Below are positions 23,386 to 33,905 of a DNA stretch of 64,000 bases, piece after piece. Under the pieces are notes generated by a model. That model was not told the origin of the DNA. It saw only the letters and a program-made list of their open reading frames with translations, and did no database searches. This DNA is from Roseivirga sp. (lineage in GTDB: Bacteria > Bacteroidota > Bacteroidia > Cytophagales > Cyclobacteriaceae): the NCBI GenBank assembly GCA_018402485.1, contig JAGYIY010000001.1, positions 342,001 through 406,000 of the forward strand, in the 5' to 3' direction. The translations under genes were made by a program, and so were the position numbers. Positions within the stretch are counted from its first letter, which is position 1. Every line of letters starts with the position of its first letter.

Positions 23386-24444
23386 ATGAAGAAAGGACAA
23401 GTAACCATTAAAGATATTGCCAAAGAGCTGAATGTTTCTTGTTCTACAGTATCTCGAGCGCTCAAAGATTTCCCCGGCATTAGCCCTGCCACTAAGCAAG
23501 CGGTCAAAGACTTAGCTAAAAAATACAACTACCGACCCAACGCCATTGCATTGAGCTTGCGCAGCCAAAAGACGAATATCATCGGAGTAATCATTCCGGA
23601 AACCGTACACTTCTTTTTCTCTACAGTGATCAGTGGAATTGAAGATGAGGCCATGAAAGAAGGCTACAACGTAATGATTTGCCAGTCGAATGAGAACTAT
23701 GAGCGTGAAGCTGACAGTATTGATGCTTTGATGCGCTCACGGGTGGACGGGATTTTGGTCTGTATTTCTCGAGAAACAGACGACCTGGCCCATTTACAAC
23801 GGGTAGTAGATGATGGTATTCCGATGGCTTTTTTCGATCGATTGGTAGAAGGTATGAATGCCTCCAGTGTAATTATCGACGACTACGAAGGAGCTTACGA
23901 AGCCGTAGAACATTTAATTACCCAAGGGTGTAAACAGATTGTACACCTTTCTGGCCCCGATAATTTATTTATTGGTCGCAAACGCAAAGAGGGTTATGTT
24001 TCTGCTTTGGAAGATCATCAAATTACCTTAGATGAGCGCTATGTAGTTGAATGCCGGCAAGGCACAAAAGAAGAGGCTGAATCAGCCATGCAAGGTTTAT
24101 TAGATTTGAACATACCCATCGATGGCGTTTTTGCCAGTAACGATATGGCAGCATTAGGCGCTTTGAAGGTCATCAAAAAAGCAGGGCTTCAAGTACCAGA
24201 GGACATAGCCATCATTGGTTTTAGCGACTGGCAATTTTCAGCCTTGGTTGATCCAGCCCTGTCGAGTGTAGCACAACCGGGCTACGAAATGGGGAAATCT
24301 GTCGCGCGATTGATGTTCAACGAAATCGAACAAAAAGAAAAAATAAGGAGCGAAGTCATCATTTTAGATACCCAGCTTATTGTCAGAGAATCTTCGAATA
24401 AGAGGAAAGCACCGGTAAACCTAGCGCCTTCTGCAAACGATTGA
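23386..24444 (+). CDS. LacI-family transcriptional regulator
   Basis: A 352-residue repressor. The N-terminal HTH and hinge are VTIKDIAKELNVSCSTVSRA and NYRPNAIALSLRSQKTN; then a periplasmic-binding-like sensor domain begins at about residue 62 (IIGVIIPE). It stands directly upstream of the alpha-glucosidase, amylase and sugar-transporter genes, so it likely controls these in response to a maltooligosaccharide or its phosphate. Confidence 0.9.
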   Translation: MKKGQVTIKDIAKELNVSCSTVSRALKDFPGISPATKQAVKDLAKKYNYRPNAIALSLRSQKTNIIGVIIPETVHFFFSTVISGIEDEAMKEGYNVMICQSNENYEREADSIDALMRSRVDGILVCISRETDDLAHLQRVVDDGIPMAFFDRLVEGMNASSVIIDDYEGAYEAVEHLITQGCKQIVHLSGPDNLFIGRKRKEGYVSALEDHQITLDERYVVECRQGTKEEAESAMQGLLDLNIPIDGVFASNDMAALGALKVIKKAGLQVPEDIAIIGFSDWQFSALVDPALSSVAQPGYEMGKSVARLMFNEIEQKEKIRSEVIILDTQLIVRESSNKRKAPVNLAPSAND

Positions 24445-24467
24445 TGGCTGTTTTTTACTCCATCGCT

Positions 24468-24501
24468 TATATTTGGGTGAAATTTTAAGCTATTTTCACC
24501 T
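24468..24501 (+). promoter_or_regulatory. Candidate promoter and inverted repeat before the GH31 gene
   Basis: TATATTTG (24468-24475) fits the Bacteroidota -7 consensus. Directly after it, GGTGAAA and TTTCACC (within 24476-24501) form a 7-base inverted repeat. Position just past the -7 element suits a repressor site for the upstream LacI protein or an mRNA hairpin. Confidence 0.4.
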
Positions 24502-24539
24502 TGAACATCTTTCAAAAACTTGACTTAATTGAATAGCGA

Positions 24540-26945
24540 ATGAATTTCCAGCACGAAAGTATCGGCCCTATTACTTCTTTGGCAACCACCCCAAACGGCT
24601 GTAAAGGCACGGCTGAAGACAAGTATTTTCAATTGACATTTTACAACGAAAAAATTGTTCGGGTACAGATCAGCCGCTCTGAGCAATTTGAGGATTACCC
24701 TTACTCCGTCATTTTAGCTCCGCAAGAACTCAATTACCTGGTTAAGGAAACAGAAAGAGCACATCATTTCAACAGTGAAGCTGTCCAGCTCACCATCCAA
24801 AAAAACCCCTTTCGCCTCAGCTTTTCCAATCATAAGGGTGAACTTTTAAATGCCGATGATCCTGATTTTGGCATTAGCTGGATGGGCTTTGAAGTAACCA
24901 ATTACAAACAATTGGCCAGTGATGAAATCTTTTTGGGTATGGGTGAAAAAGGCGGGGGACTCAACAGGCGAGGCCGCTCTTTCGACAACTGGAATACAGA
25001 TGCTTTTGGTTTCAACAACGACACTGATCCACTCTATGTTTCCACGCCCTTTTACATTGGCGTGCGCGAAGGCCGTCCTTACGGCATCTTTTTAGACAAT
25101 ACCTACAAAACCCATTTCAACTTCGGTGCCTCCAACAACGACCGTTTTAGCTACTTCAGCGCAGAAGCAGGCGACCTCAATTATTATTTTATTCAAGGCG
25201 ACACCGTGGGGGAAGTCATTCAACAATATGCTCTGCTTACGGGAACTTCCCATCTGCCCCCAAAATGGAGCTTGGGATTCCAGCAATGCCGTTTTAGCTA
25301 CTACCCCGACTACGAGGTACACCAGGTGGCCAATACTTTTCGCGATAAACAAATTCCTGCCGATGTCATCTACCTAGATATTCATTACATGAAAGACTAC
25401 ATGGCCTTCACCTTCGACAACGACCGCTTTCCCAATCCGAAAGGACTGGTGGAAAAACTGGAAGCTCAAGGGTTTAAGGTCGTTATCATTTTAGACCCTG
25501 GCATTGCCACCAAGCCCGGTTACGGCACCTACGAACGCGGGGTGGAGGAAGATGTTTTTGTGAAATACCCAGATGGCAGCCCTTATGAAGCCAGCGTTTG
25601 GCCGGGAAACAGTCATTTCACAGATTTCACCCTACCCAAGGGTAGGCATTGGTGGACAAATGAATTAAAGTTCTATACCGACTTAGGCATTGAAGGCTTT
25701 TGGAACGACATGAATGAGCCGGCATGCTGGGGACAAGACATCCCTCACCTACTCAATTTCTCCTATGAAGGCCAAAATGTATCTCATAAAAAAGCCAGAA
25801 ATGCCTATGGCTTTCAGATGGTGCGAGCCACTTTCGAAGGAGCACAAAAGCAATTGAACAACAAACGGCCTTTTGCCCTAACGCGCTCCGGTTTTTCGGG
25901 TGTGCAGCGTTACTCTGCCGTATGGACTGGCGACAATGTGGCGGGTGACGATCACATGTTGTTGGGTGTTCGTTTGGTCAATAGCCTTGGTCTGGCTGGA
26001 GTACCCGTAGCTGGTTACGATGTGGGAGGCTTTGTTGAAGAGTCTTCACCTCGATTGTTTGCACGCTGGCTGGCCGTGGCTACTTTTGCCCCCTTCTTCC
26101 GTGTACACAGTATGGTGAACGTGCGCGATTCAGAACCCTGGGCCTACGGAGAAGAGGTAGAAGAAATTGCAAGAAATTACATTGGCTTGAGGTATCAACT
26201 CATGCCCTACCTCTATAGCTTGTTCTACGTAGCACATGCCGAAGGCCTGCCCATTAACCGATCGCTGGCCATTGACTATGTGAACGATCCTCATATTTTT
26301 GGGGGCAATGCCGAAAATGAATTTACACTTGGCGAATGGCTTTTGGTTTGCCCTACCACGAGTCAGCAGGAATATGCTAAAATTTACTTGCCGAAAGGAG
26401 ATTGGTACCATTTTTTCTCCGATGAAAAATTCAAAGGACAACAACACCATATTGTAGAAACAGGTTTGGAAGACTTGCCTGTCTTTGCCAAAGGTGGCGC
26501 CATGATTCCGCTTCAGAATGTGACCCAGAATACGCAAGAAGCAACAGATGGTGTGCTCAAACTACATGTGTATTATGGAGACACCGAATCGCATCAGGTG
26601 TATTATGAAGACGATGGGAGTACTTATGATTTCCAGCAAGGCAGTTATTATTTAAGGAACCTCAATTTCAGCGCTTCCAAAAAACAATTACAGGTAGCGC
26701 CCAAAACAGGTAGCTATACATCTGCCTTCGAAAAGGTAAAAATCTACCTACATGGCTTTCGCCAGGAGACATTTGAAATCAACGGCAATTCCGTAAATTT
26801 AAACACCGAAAACTTGCGACTGATACAGCCAGTAACTGAATTCGACCCGCTGCCCCAGCGCATGAAAAGAGATTATGAAATCAAAGGAATCAAAACCATT
26901 GAAACACCATGGACAGACAAAGCAATTATACTAAAATGGAAATAA
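24540..26945 (+). CDS. Alpha-glucosidase, GH31
   Basis: An 801-residue GH31 enzyme. The nucleophile Asp is in GFWNDMNEP (near residue 389) and the acid/base Asp in WTGDNVAGDDH (near 464). A GH31 N-terminal beta-sandwich precedes the barrel and a beta-rich C-terminal domain follows (YYEDDGSTYDFQQGSY). No signal peptide is visible, so it may work inside the cell on imported maltooligosaccharides. Overlaps the next gene by 10 bases. Confidence 0.93.
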   Translation: MNFQHESIGPITSLATTPNGCKGTAEDKYFQLTFYNEKIVRVQISRSEQFEDYPYSVILAPQELNYLVKETERAHHFNSEAVQLTIQKNPFRLSFSNHKGELLNADDPDFGISWMGFEVTNYKQLASDEIFLGMGEKGGGLNRRGRSFDNWNTDAFGFNNDTDPLYVSTPFYIGVREGRPYGIFLDNTYKTHFNFGASNNDRFSYFSAEAGDLNYYFIQGDTVGEVIQQYALLTGTSHLPPKWSLGFQQCRFSYYPDYEVHQVANTFRDKQIPADVIYLDIHYMKDYMAFTFDNDRFPNPKGLVEKLEAQGFKVVIILDPGIATKPGYGTYERGVEEDVFVKYPDGSPYEASVWPGNSHFTDFTLPKGRHWWTNELKFYTDLGIEGFWNDMNEPACWGQDIPHLLNFSYEGQNVSHKKARNAYGFQMVRATFEGAQKQLNNKRPFALTRSGFSGVQRYSAVWTGDNVAGDDHMLLGVRLVNSLGLAGVPVAGYDVGGFVEESSPRLFARWLAVATFAPFFRVHSMVNVRDSEPWAYGEEVEEIARNYIGLRYQLMPYLYSLFYVAHAEGLPINRSLAIDYVNDPHIFGGNAENEFTLGEWLLVCPTTSQQEYAKIYLPKGDWYHFFSDEKFKGQQHHIVETGLEDLPVFAKGGAMIPLQNVTQNTQEATDGVLKLHVYYGDTESHQVYYEDDGSTYDFQQGSYYLRNLNFSASKKQLQVAPKTGSYTSAFEKVKIYLHGFRQETFEINGNSVNLNTENLRLIQPVTEFDPLPQRMKRDYEIKGIKTIETPWTDKAIILKWK

Positions 26946-28303
26946 AAAAACGTAAATTAGGATGGATGGCCATCGCTATGTTAGCCATTGTATGGAGCTG
27001 TGGAAGTAGTCCGGAGGAAACCAAAACTGAGACCATTCCTTCTGAGGTAACCCACCCTGAGTGGAGTAAAAATGCTGTGATTTATGAAGCCAATATCCGT
27101 CAGCATACAGAAGAAGGTACTTTTTCAGCTTTTGCGAAGGATGTACCCAGGCTCAAAAAAATGGGTATTGACATCATTTGGCTGATGCCCATTCACCCGA
27201 TTGGTGAGGAGAACCGCAAAGGAGAACTGGGCAGTTACTATGCGGTGAAAGATTACAAGGCCATTAATCCGGAATTTGGAACGGAAGAAGACTTTCAAGC
27301 CTTGGTGAATACCATTCATGAAAACGATATGAAGGTGATTATTGATTGGGTAGCCAACCATACTGCGTGGGACCATGTATGGACAAAAAGCCACCCAGAA
27401 TATTACACTTTAACCGAAGACGGTAGTTTTACGCCTCCGGTAGCCGATTGGGAAGATGTCATTGACCTGAATTTTGACAATATGGAATTGCGCAAAGACA
27501 TGCTCGATGCCATGACCTACTGGGTATCTGAATTCGACATTGACGGTTATCGCTGCGATGTGGCAGAAATGGTGCCTGCCGATTTTTGGGTGAATGTGCG
27601 GGAAACACTAGGCACCATCAAACCCGTATTCATGCTCGCAGAAGGTGAAGCGCCAGAGCTGCATAAAAAAGCTTTCGACATGACTTACTCATGGGAATTG
27701 ATGCATTTGATGCGAGAAGTGGCAAAGGGTGAAAAAACCCCAAAGGCCATCAAAGACATGTACACCAAAGATTTTGCCCGCTACCCCGAAGGCCATTACA
27801 AAATGAACATCATTACCAACCACGATGAAAACTCATGGAATGGTACAGCCGATGAATTTTTTGGTGAAGCGCAAGAAGCTTGGTTTGTGTTTGCAGCCAC
27901 TACCTATGGCATGCCTTTGGTGTATTCTGGACAAGAAGCCAATAACACCAAGCGATTGGCCTTTTTTGAAAAAGACCCCATCGATTGGTCGGGAGGTTAT
28001 GTATTTAATTTCCTATACAAAGCATTATTCGACCTAAAAACAAGTAACCCAGCCTTATGGAATGGTGAATTTGGGGGTACGCTGGAGTGGATACCTACTT
28101 CAGCAGATGATAAAGTACTCGTTTTTAAAAGGGTAAAAGAGAAGAATGAAGTATTGGTAATGATCAATATTTCTGATGAGCCGGTAAGCTTTCAATTAGA
28201 CCGCGAATACCCCACCATGCAACGTGTGTTTGGCGGAGGTATTTTTACGGTATCGAAAGAACAGCAACTTGCTCCTTTTCGCTATAACGTTTTTGCAAAA
28301 TAA
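26936..28303 (+). CDS. Alpha-amylase family lipoprotein, GH13
   Basis: A 455-residue GH13 enzyme with lipobox VWSCGS, so it is anchored in the envelope. Starting at ATG 26936 gives a clean signal peptide; ATG 26909 adds 9 residues inside the GH31 frame. GH13 regions are visible: DWVANHT (I), GYRCDVAEM with the nucleophile Asp (II), FMLAEGEAP with the Glu (III) and ITNHDENSW (IV). It would trim maltodextrins for uptake by the following transporter. Confidence 0.92.
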   Translation: MEIKKRKLGWMAIAMLAIVWSCGSSPEETKTETIPSEVTHPEWSKNAVIYEANIRQHTEEGTFSAFAKDVPRLKKMGIDIIWLMPIHPIGEENRKGELGSYYAVKDYKAINPEFGTEEDFQALVNTIHENDMKVIIDWVANHTAWDHVWTKSHPEYYTLTEDGSFTPPVADWEDVIDLNFDNMELRKDMLDAMTYWVSEFDIDGYRCDVAEMVPADFWVNVRETLGTIKPVFMLAEGEAPELHKKAFDMTYSWELMHLMREVAKGEKTPKAIKDMYTKDFARYPEGHYKMNIITNHDENSWNGTADEFFGEAQEAWFVFAATTYGMPLVYSGQEANNTKRLAFFEKDPIDWSGGYVFNFLYKALFDLKTSNPALWNGEFGGTLEWIPTSADDKVLVFKRVKEKNEVLVMINISDEPVSFQLDREYPTMQRVFGGGIFTVSKEQQLAPFRYNVFAK

Positions 28304-28309
28304 CCTCAA

Positions 28310-29794
28310 GTGAAAATCAAACCTCAGCTTAGCTTCGCCCAAATCTGGAACATGAGTTTCGGGTTTTTGGGTATTCAAATGGGTTTTGCACTACAAAACG
28401 CCAATACCAGTCGTATTTTCGAAACCCTTGGTGGCAACCCCGAAAACTTGGCCATTTATTGGCTGGCAGCTCCCGTTACAGGGTTAATCGTTCAACCCAT
28501 TGTGGGTTATTACTCCGATCGCACTTGGAGCCCACGTTGGGGAAGACGCAGGCCTTTCTTTGCCCTGGGTGCGATACTTGCGAGTTTGGCCCTATTGGCC
28601 ATGCCCAATTCGCCTAGTCTATGGATAGCTGTGGGGGTATTGTGGATTATGGATGCTTCCATTAACATTACCATGGAGCCATTCCGCGCCTTTGTGGGCG
28701 ACCTGCTTCCCGATGAACAACGTACCAAAGGTTTTGCCATGCAAAGCTTTTTTATTGGCATAGGCGCTTTGCTGGCCTCCTTTCTGCCTTGGATTTTTGC
28801 CAATTGGCTCAATATTCCAAATACGGCACAAGAAGGTGAAATTCCGCCTTCGGTAAAATACTCCTTTTACATCGGAGCGGGGTTTTACCTCATCACCGTT
28901 TTGTGGACTGTACTGAGCACCAAAGAATACCCCCCAGAAGCCAATGAAAACCATAACCTTCCGGCCGTGCAACCAGAAGAATCTCAGGCCTATGCCCAAA
29001 AGTTCCGTAAAGTGGGAGGCCTACTGAGTATGCTCGGGCTGGTCTTTTCCGCTGTGGTACTGTATGCAGAACTTGACCCCAAGCTACATGTTTTGGGGGG
29101 TGGCTTGCTGTTTTTTGGATTGATGCATGAGCTAGGCAGTTGGTTGGCCAGAAGTGGACACCATTCTGCACCCCTTCTTCACATTGTCAAAGATTTTAAC
29201 AGCATGCCAAAAACCATGGTGCAGTTGGCCATTGTACAGTTTTTCTCTTGGTTTGCCCTTTTCTCCATGTGGATTTATGCCACCCCTGCCATTACTTCGC
29301 ATGTGTATGCCGCTACAGACACCACTTCAAAGCTGTACAATGAAGGTGCAGATATGGTAAGCAACTTATTTGGAGGTTACAATGGGATTGCCGCATTGGC
29401 TGCCATATTCATTCCTATGTTGGCGAAAAAAACCAACCGAAAAATTACCCATTTGGTTGCCCTGTGTTTGGGCGGTTTGGGGCTTATCTCCATTTACTTT
29501 ATCAGTGAACCCGCTTGGTTGTGGCTGAGCATGGTAGGTGTGGGCATTGCTTGGGCCAGTATCTTATCGGTGCCCTACGCCATTCTTTCCGGTGCCCTGC
29601 CTTCGGAAAAAATGGGGTATTACATGGGCGTGTTTAATTTCTTTATTGTGATTCCTCAGATTGTGGCCGCCTCTATTCTTGGCTTTATTTTAAACACTTT
29701 TTTCGAAGACCAGACCATTATGATTCTGGTCGTAGGAGGTGTAGCCATGATTATCTCGGGCTTTTTATGCTTGTGGGTAGAGGATACACAGTAA
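28310..29794 (+). CDS. MFS sugar transporter (SLC45/GPH-like)
   Basis: A 494-residue transporter with about 12 membrane helices. The loop after helix 2, SDRTWSPRWGRRRPFF, is the hallmark of the SLC45/maltose-sucrose MFS group. The start is a GTG 6 bases after the GH13 stop. In context it probably imports maltose or maltooligosaccharides across the inner membrane for the GH31 enzyme. Confidence 0.87.
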   Translation: MKIKPQLSFAQIWNMSFGFLGIQMGFALQNANTSRIFETLGGNPENLAIYWLAAPVTGLIVQPIVGYYSDRTWSPRWGRRRPFFALGAILASLALLAMPNSPSLWIAVGVLWIMDASINITMEPFRAFVGDLLPDEQRTKGFAMQSFFIGIGALLASFLPWIFANWLNIPNTAQEGEIPPSVKYSFYIGAGFYLITVLWTVLSTKEYPPEANENHNLPAVQPEESQAYAQKFRKVGGLLSMLGLVFSAVVLYAELDPKLHVLGGGLLFFGLMHELGSWLARSGHHSAPLLHIVKDFNSMPKTMVQLAIVQFFSWFALFSMWIYATPAITSHVYAATDTTSKLYNEGADMVSNLFGGYNGIAALAAIFIPMLAKKTNRKITHLVALCLGGLGLISIYFISEPAWLWLSMVGVGIAWASILSVPYAILSGALPSEKMGYYMGVFNFFIVIPQIVAASILGFILNTFFEDQTIMILVVGGVAMIISGFLCLWVEDTQ

Positions 29795-29952
29795 GAAAGA
29801 CTTACCATTATGCTCAGCTCATTCAGTGGTCATCTTGGGGAGCAATCAAGGCCATGCCATTTTCAATTTTTGCCTGAATTTATTTTTGTCGTTATCCTTA
29901 GAAAAGGCTAGCTTTTCTCCAAAATGTGTTTTCCATGGCTTAAGGGTATTTT

Positions 29953-30699
29953 GTGCTTGTTTTAATAGGTCTCTTTTTTATTGGTTTTATTGCAGGCAGC
30001 CTAAACACCCTGGCCGGTGGTGGCTCATTGCTGAGTTTACCTATCCTGATATTTTTAGGCCTTCCTGCCCCTGTGGCCAATGCCACCAATCGCATTGCCA
30101 TCTTTTTACAAAATATCTTTTCTGTCAGTGGTTTTTACAGCAAAGGCGTGGTGGTGTATCCATTCAATGTGTGGATGGGCATATCTGCTTTCTTGGGCTG
30201 TATCATTGGCGCAAGTATGGCGGTCGATATAAGTGAAGAATTATTCAATACCATTTTAGGGATAGTCATTGTCAGTGCAGTGATTTACATGGCGATTAAC
30301 CCCATGAAATACATTAACAAAAAAGAAGATACCAGTAAAAAAGCCACCATTACCTCGGTTATCATTTTTTTCTTTATCGGTATATATGGCGGCTTTATCC
30401 AGGCAGGGGTAGGTTACCTTGTAATCATGGCACTTACCCTAGTGAATGGTTTTAGTTTGGTAAAAACCAATAGCATCAAAGTTTTTGTGGCCTTAACCTA
30501 CACATTGATGGCCTTAGGTATTTTCATTTACCACGGTTTGGTGAATTGGGAATACGGTATTCCGTTGGCCTTGGGGAATGCTACGGGTGGTTGGCTCTCA
30601 AGCCGCTGGAGTGTAAACAAAGGCGACAAGTGGATAAGGTATTTTGTTATGATTACTGCCACCGCCTTTGCGATCAAACTATTTTTCTACTCATCTTGA
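29953..30699 (+). CDS. Sulfite exporter TauE/SafE family protein
   Basis: A 248-residue polytopic membrane protein of the TauE/SafE family: N-terminal GSLNTLAGGGSLLSLPIL and the repeated internal GGFIQAGVGYL with about 8 helices. GTG 29953 starts it. Related proteins export sulfite, sulfonates or similar anions; the substrate is not clear here. Bases 29795-29952 hold no other gene that I can support. Confidence 0.85.
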   Translation: MLVLIGLFFIGFIAGSLNTLAGGGSLLSLPILIFLGLPAPVANATNRIAIFLQNIFSVSGFYSKGVVVYPFNVWMGISAFLGCIIGASMAVDISEELFNTILGIVIVSAVIYMAINPMKYINKKEDTSKKATITSVIIFFFIGIYGGFIQAGVGYLVIMALTLVNGFSLVKTNSIKVFVALTYTLMALGIFIYHGLVNWEYGIPLALGNATGGWLSSRWSVNKGDKWIRYFVMITATAFAIKLFFYSS

Positions 30700-30900
30700 T
30701 CTTAAATGTAAAACAAGAAGGTCGAAAATACTTTCAAGGAGCACAATGAAGAGAAGAGTAGAAGCGAAAAATAGCATACAAGCCCTTTTGGCCATTCAAT
30801 GGGCATCATACTTTTTTATGAAGTCCTTTATGCCATAAGCTCGGGCTTCGATGGTAAACAGCTAGCAAGACAAAGGATTTTCTCCTTCTACCCATTATCC

Positions 30901-31812
30901 TTAGGCAGCTACTTTTGCCTTTGAATAAGCTTTGGCTCTTTTTCTATTGGTGATAAAAATACCTAAAAGAATGGCCGTAATCCCAATGATCTGTCCTAGA
31001 ATCAATACTTCTCCGTCGAGTATCCCCCAAGTGAGCGCAACAATAGGAATCAAGTACGTAACTGTACTTGTAAAGATAGGCGTTGTCAACTGCACCAATT
31101 TATTGAAAATGACCAAGGCAATGGCGGTACTCATAACGCCCAATAAGACTATGTAACCCAAAGCTTCCCAACTCCCCTCTGCGGTGGCGAGCTTCACTGT
31201 AAAATCTGTTCCTACCAGCAAATACATGCCCGCAAAAGGCCCAACTAAAAGTATGCTCACACTCGTAATCACCAATGGGCTCAGGTGCGCTAATTTGAAC
31301 TTGATAATGTTCAAATTGATACCATACATGGCCGTGGCCAGAACAATGAATAAGGCATAAAAATTAAACTCAGCCAACTGCCCACCGCTTCCTGCCATTA
31401 AGAGTACGGTTGTACCAACAAAGGCCAATGCTATTCCCCAGTAGTTTCCTTTCGTAAATTTCTGCCCAAAAAATACAGCTCCAATAACCAACGTGAAGAT
31501 GGGTGTAAGACCGTTCATGACGCCTGTAATGCCACTATCGAGCCGCGTTTGCCCGATGGCGAATAAAAAAGCCGGGCAAAAAGTACCGACCATACCGATC
31601 AAAAAAAGCAATTTTACATTTTCAGTACTCAATTTTCTGAGACGTGAAATGCTTACCGGAACTAAAAACAAACAAGCTGATAAAATACGAATGGCTCCTA
31701 CCTCTCCCGGAGCATACACCAAAAGCCCTTTTTTAATTAAAATAAAGCTACTCCCCCAAATTAAGGAAAGCAAAATCAACAATAGCCAGGGCAGCACTTT
31801 GGGGTTTTTCAT
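30901..31812 (-). CDS. DMT-superfamily transporter, EamA type
   Basis: A 303-residue membrane protein with 10 helices in two EamA repeats. The first repeat begins LLILLSLIWGSSFILIKKG and the second at about residue 155. It lies 115 bases downstream of dusB on the same strand. Substrate unknown. The 200 bases to its right (30700-30900) contain no gene. Confidence 0.87.
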   Translation of the reverse strand: MKNPKVLPWLLLILLSLIWGSSFILIKKGLLVYAPGEVGAIRILSACLFLVPVSISRLRKLSTENVKLLFLIGMVGTFCPAFLFAIGQTRLDSGITGVMNGLTPIFTLVIGAVFFGQKFTKGNYWGIALAFVGTTVLLMAGSGGQLAEFNFYALFIVLATAMYGINLNIIKFKLAHLSPLVITSVSILLVGPFAGMYLLVGTDFTVKLATAEGSWEALGYIVLLGVMSTAIALVIFNKLVQLTTPIFTSTVTYLIPIVALTWGILDGEVLILGQIIGITAILLGIFITNRKRAKAYSKAKVAA

Positions 31813-31926
31813 ATGCGCTTATCTTCTCAAACTTCTTATTTCACAACATGTAAAAAAGACGTGCGTAAATGTAGCCGAAATCTATGGAAATGAACGGTTG
31901 AAAAACTGGTTTTTCTTTGTAAGTAG

Positions 31927-32922
31927 CTATACCAAAGCATAGGCATCTTCAAACACCGACCCAATTTCTTCCAGCGTTTCAAAGAGTTCATCCGGTTGAT
32001 CAGATTCGACCAAACGCGTACGGTAAGGTTTGAAATTTGAAACACCTCTGAAGTAATTGGTATAGTGCCTGCGCATCTCGAAAATACCTTGGCGCTCTCC
32101 TTTCCACTCCAATGAAAAAGCCAAATGACGTTTGGCTACCTGCACTCGCTCCGCCATGTCGGGCGGTGGCAGGTGCTCTCCGGTGTTCATAAAATGTTTA
32201 ATCTCGTTGAAAATCCATGGGTAACCAATGGCAGCACGGCCAATCATGATGCCGTCAATCCCATAACGATCTCGGTATTCCAAAGCTTTCTCGGGACTGT
32301 CGATGTCTCCATTACCAAATATGGGGATGTGAATGTCGGGGTGATTTTTTACCTCTGCAATTTTCGTCCAGTCGGCTTCTCCTTTGTACATCTGCTTGCG
32401 TGTGCGACCATGTATGGTCAAGGCTTGAATGCCTACATCTTGTAATCTTTTGGCCACCTCCACTATGCGAATGGTGCTATCATCCCAGCCCAAACGGGTT
32501 TTTACCGTCACGGGTAAACTCACTTGCTTGACAATTTCAGCAGTCATCTGCTGCATCTTGGGAATATCGAGCAAAATACCGGCGCCCGCCCCTTTACAAG
32601 CTACTTTTTTTACAGGGCATCCATAATTAATGTCTATGATTTCAGGTTGAGCCTCTTCAGCAATAGAGGCAGCTTGGCGCATAGATTCAATTTTATCGCC
32701 AAAAATCTGAATTCCAATGGGGCGCTCGTAATCATAAATATCAAGCTTTTGAACACTTTTTTCAGCATTTCTAATGAGCCCTTCCGAAGAAATAAACTCG
32801 GTGTACATTAAGTCTGCACCGTTTTCTTTGCATACCGCACGAAAAGGAGGATCGCTTACATCCTCCATGGGTGCCAGTAGCAGCGGGAATTCCCCAATTT
32901 CAACCTTTCCTATTTGTACCAA
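31927..32922 (-). CDS. dusB: tRNA-dihydrouridine synthase
   Basis: A 331-residue flavoenzyme reducing uridines in tRNA. Signature parts are APMEDVSDPPFR, INYGCPVKKVACKGAGAG with the catalytic Cys, and HGRTRKQMYKGEADW plus GNGDI for FMN binding. Closest to DusB by overall layout. Confidence 0.92.
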   Translation of the reverse strand: MVQIGKVEIGEFPLLLAPMEDVSDPPFRAVCKENGADLMYTEFISSEGLIRNAEKSVQKLDIYDYERPIGIQIFGDKIESMRQAASIAEEAQPEIIDINYGCPVKKVACKGAGAGILLDIPKMQQMTAEIVKQVSLPVTVKTRLGWDDSTIRIVEVAKRLQDVGIQALTIHGRTRKQMYKGEADWTKIAEVKNHPDIHIPIFGNGDIDSPEKALEYRDRYGIDGIMIGRAAIGYPWIFNEIKHFMNTGEHLPPPDMAERVQVAKRHLAFSLEWKGERQGIFEMRRHYTNYFRGVSNFKPYRTRLVESDQPDELFETLEEIGSVFEDAYALV

Positions 32923-32957
32923 ACCGAATCCAAATTTTAGCGTAAATTTACGCCATT

Positions 32958-33905
32958 ATGATGAGAATTGATAAGGAAGTTGATATTAGTGGCGGAAGAT
33001 CAGCCGGCTCGACATTAATCATTGTTTTAGGCTTCTTATTCGCCGGATTTTTCATCGGCCAATTAGTCGGTGCTTTGTCAGCCATGGTTTTAGCCGTATT
33101 GAATGGTTTGGAATTAGGGAATATGATGGAAGACCCTAATGCCCTTTACGACTACCTTAGCCTTACGCAAGTATTGTTTACCCAAACCCTTTATACCTTG
33201 GTTTTTACCATCATTACGCCTTGGTTTTATTTAAAAGTACTGGCAGGAAAGACCATACAGCACCTTTCGCCGGGAGCCTCCATCTCTTCCAAAATGGTAC
33301 TCATGGCCTTTTTGGCAACCGCAGGCTTTATTTTTGTAAACGCCTATTTTATAGAGTGGAATGAAGGAATAAAGCTACCCGAATTCATGTCCGGATTTGA
33401 AAAATGGGCACGAGAACTCGAAGACCAGTTGGCAGAAGCTACCGAGCGATTTACCACCTTCAATAACTTTGGGGAGTTTTTGGTGGGCTTTGTGGCCATT
33501 GCCATTATTCCCGGCATTGGCGAAGAGTTGCTCTTCCGGGGAGTCTTACAAAATAGTTTACACCGGGTAACAAAAAACAAACACATTGCCATTTGGGTCG
33601 CTGCTTTTTTATTCAGTGCCATACACATACAATTTTATGGCTTGGTGCCGCGCATGATGCTCGGAGCTGTTTTTGGCTACCTCTATGTGTGGTCGGGTAA
33701 TTTGTGGTATCCTATGATTGCCCATGCCACCAACAATGGTCTTGCCGTCATTATTGCTTATGCTTCGCAAAGCTCTGAAAGTGAATTTGATATAGACGAA
33801 GCAGAAAGTGTACCTTTGGTCTTGAAAATGATAGGAGCCATCGTTTTCTTGGTGATGATTTATGGCTTCAAAAAAGAAAGTAACAAACAAAATTCCCTCC
33901 TTTGA
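32958..33905 (+). CDS. CPBP family intramembrane metalloprotease
   Basis: A 315-residue membrane protein of the CAAX-protease/bacteriocin-processing family. The EExxxR motif is GEELLFRG, and the downstream His motifs are FSAIHIQF and IAHATNN. About 7 helices. Divergent from dusB by 35 bases. It starts a chain of overlapping genes with DUF2007 and cdsA. Confidence 0.9.
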   Translation: MMRIDKEVDISGGRSAGSTLIIVLGFLFAGFFIGQLVGALSAMVLAVLNGLELGNMMEDPNALYDYLSLTQVLFTQTLYTLVFTIITPWFYLKVLAGKTIQHLSPGASISSKMVLMAFLATAGFIFVNAYFIEWNEGIKLPEFMSGFEKWARELEDQLAEATERFTTFNNFGEFLVGFVAIAIIPGIGEELLFRGVLQNSLHRVTKNKHIAIWVAAFLFSAIHIQFYGLVPRMMLGAVFGYLYVWSGNLWYPMIAHATNNGLAVIIAYASQSSESEFDIDEAESVPLVLKMIGAIVFLVMIYGFKKESNKQNSLL

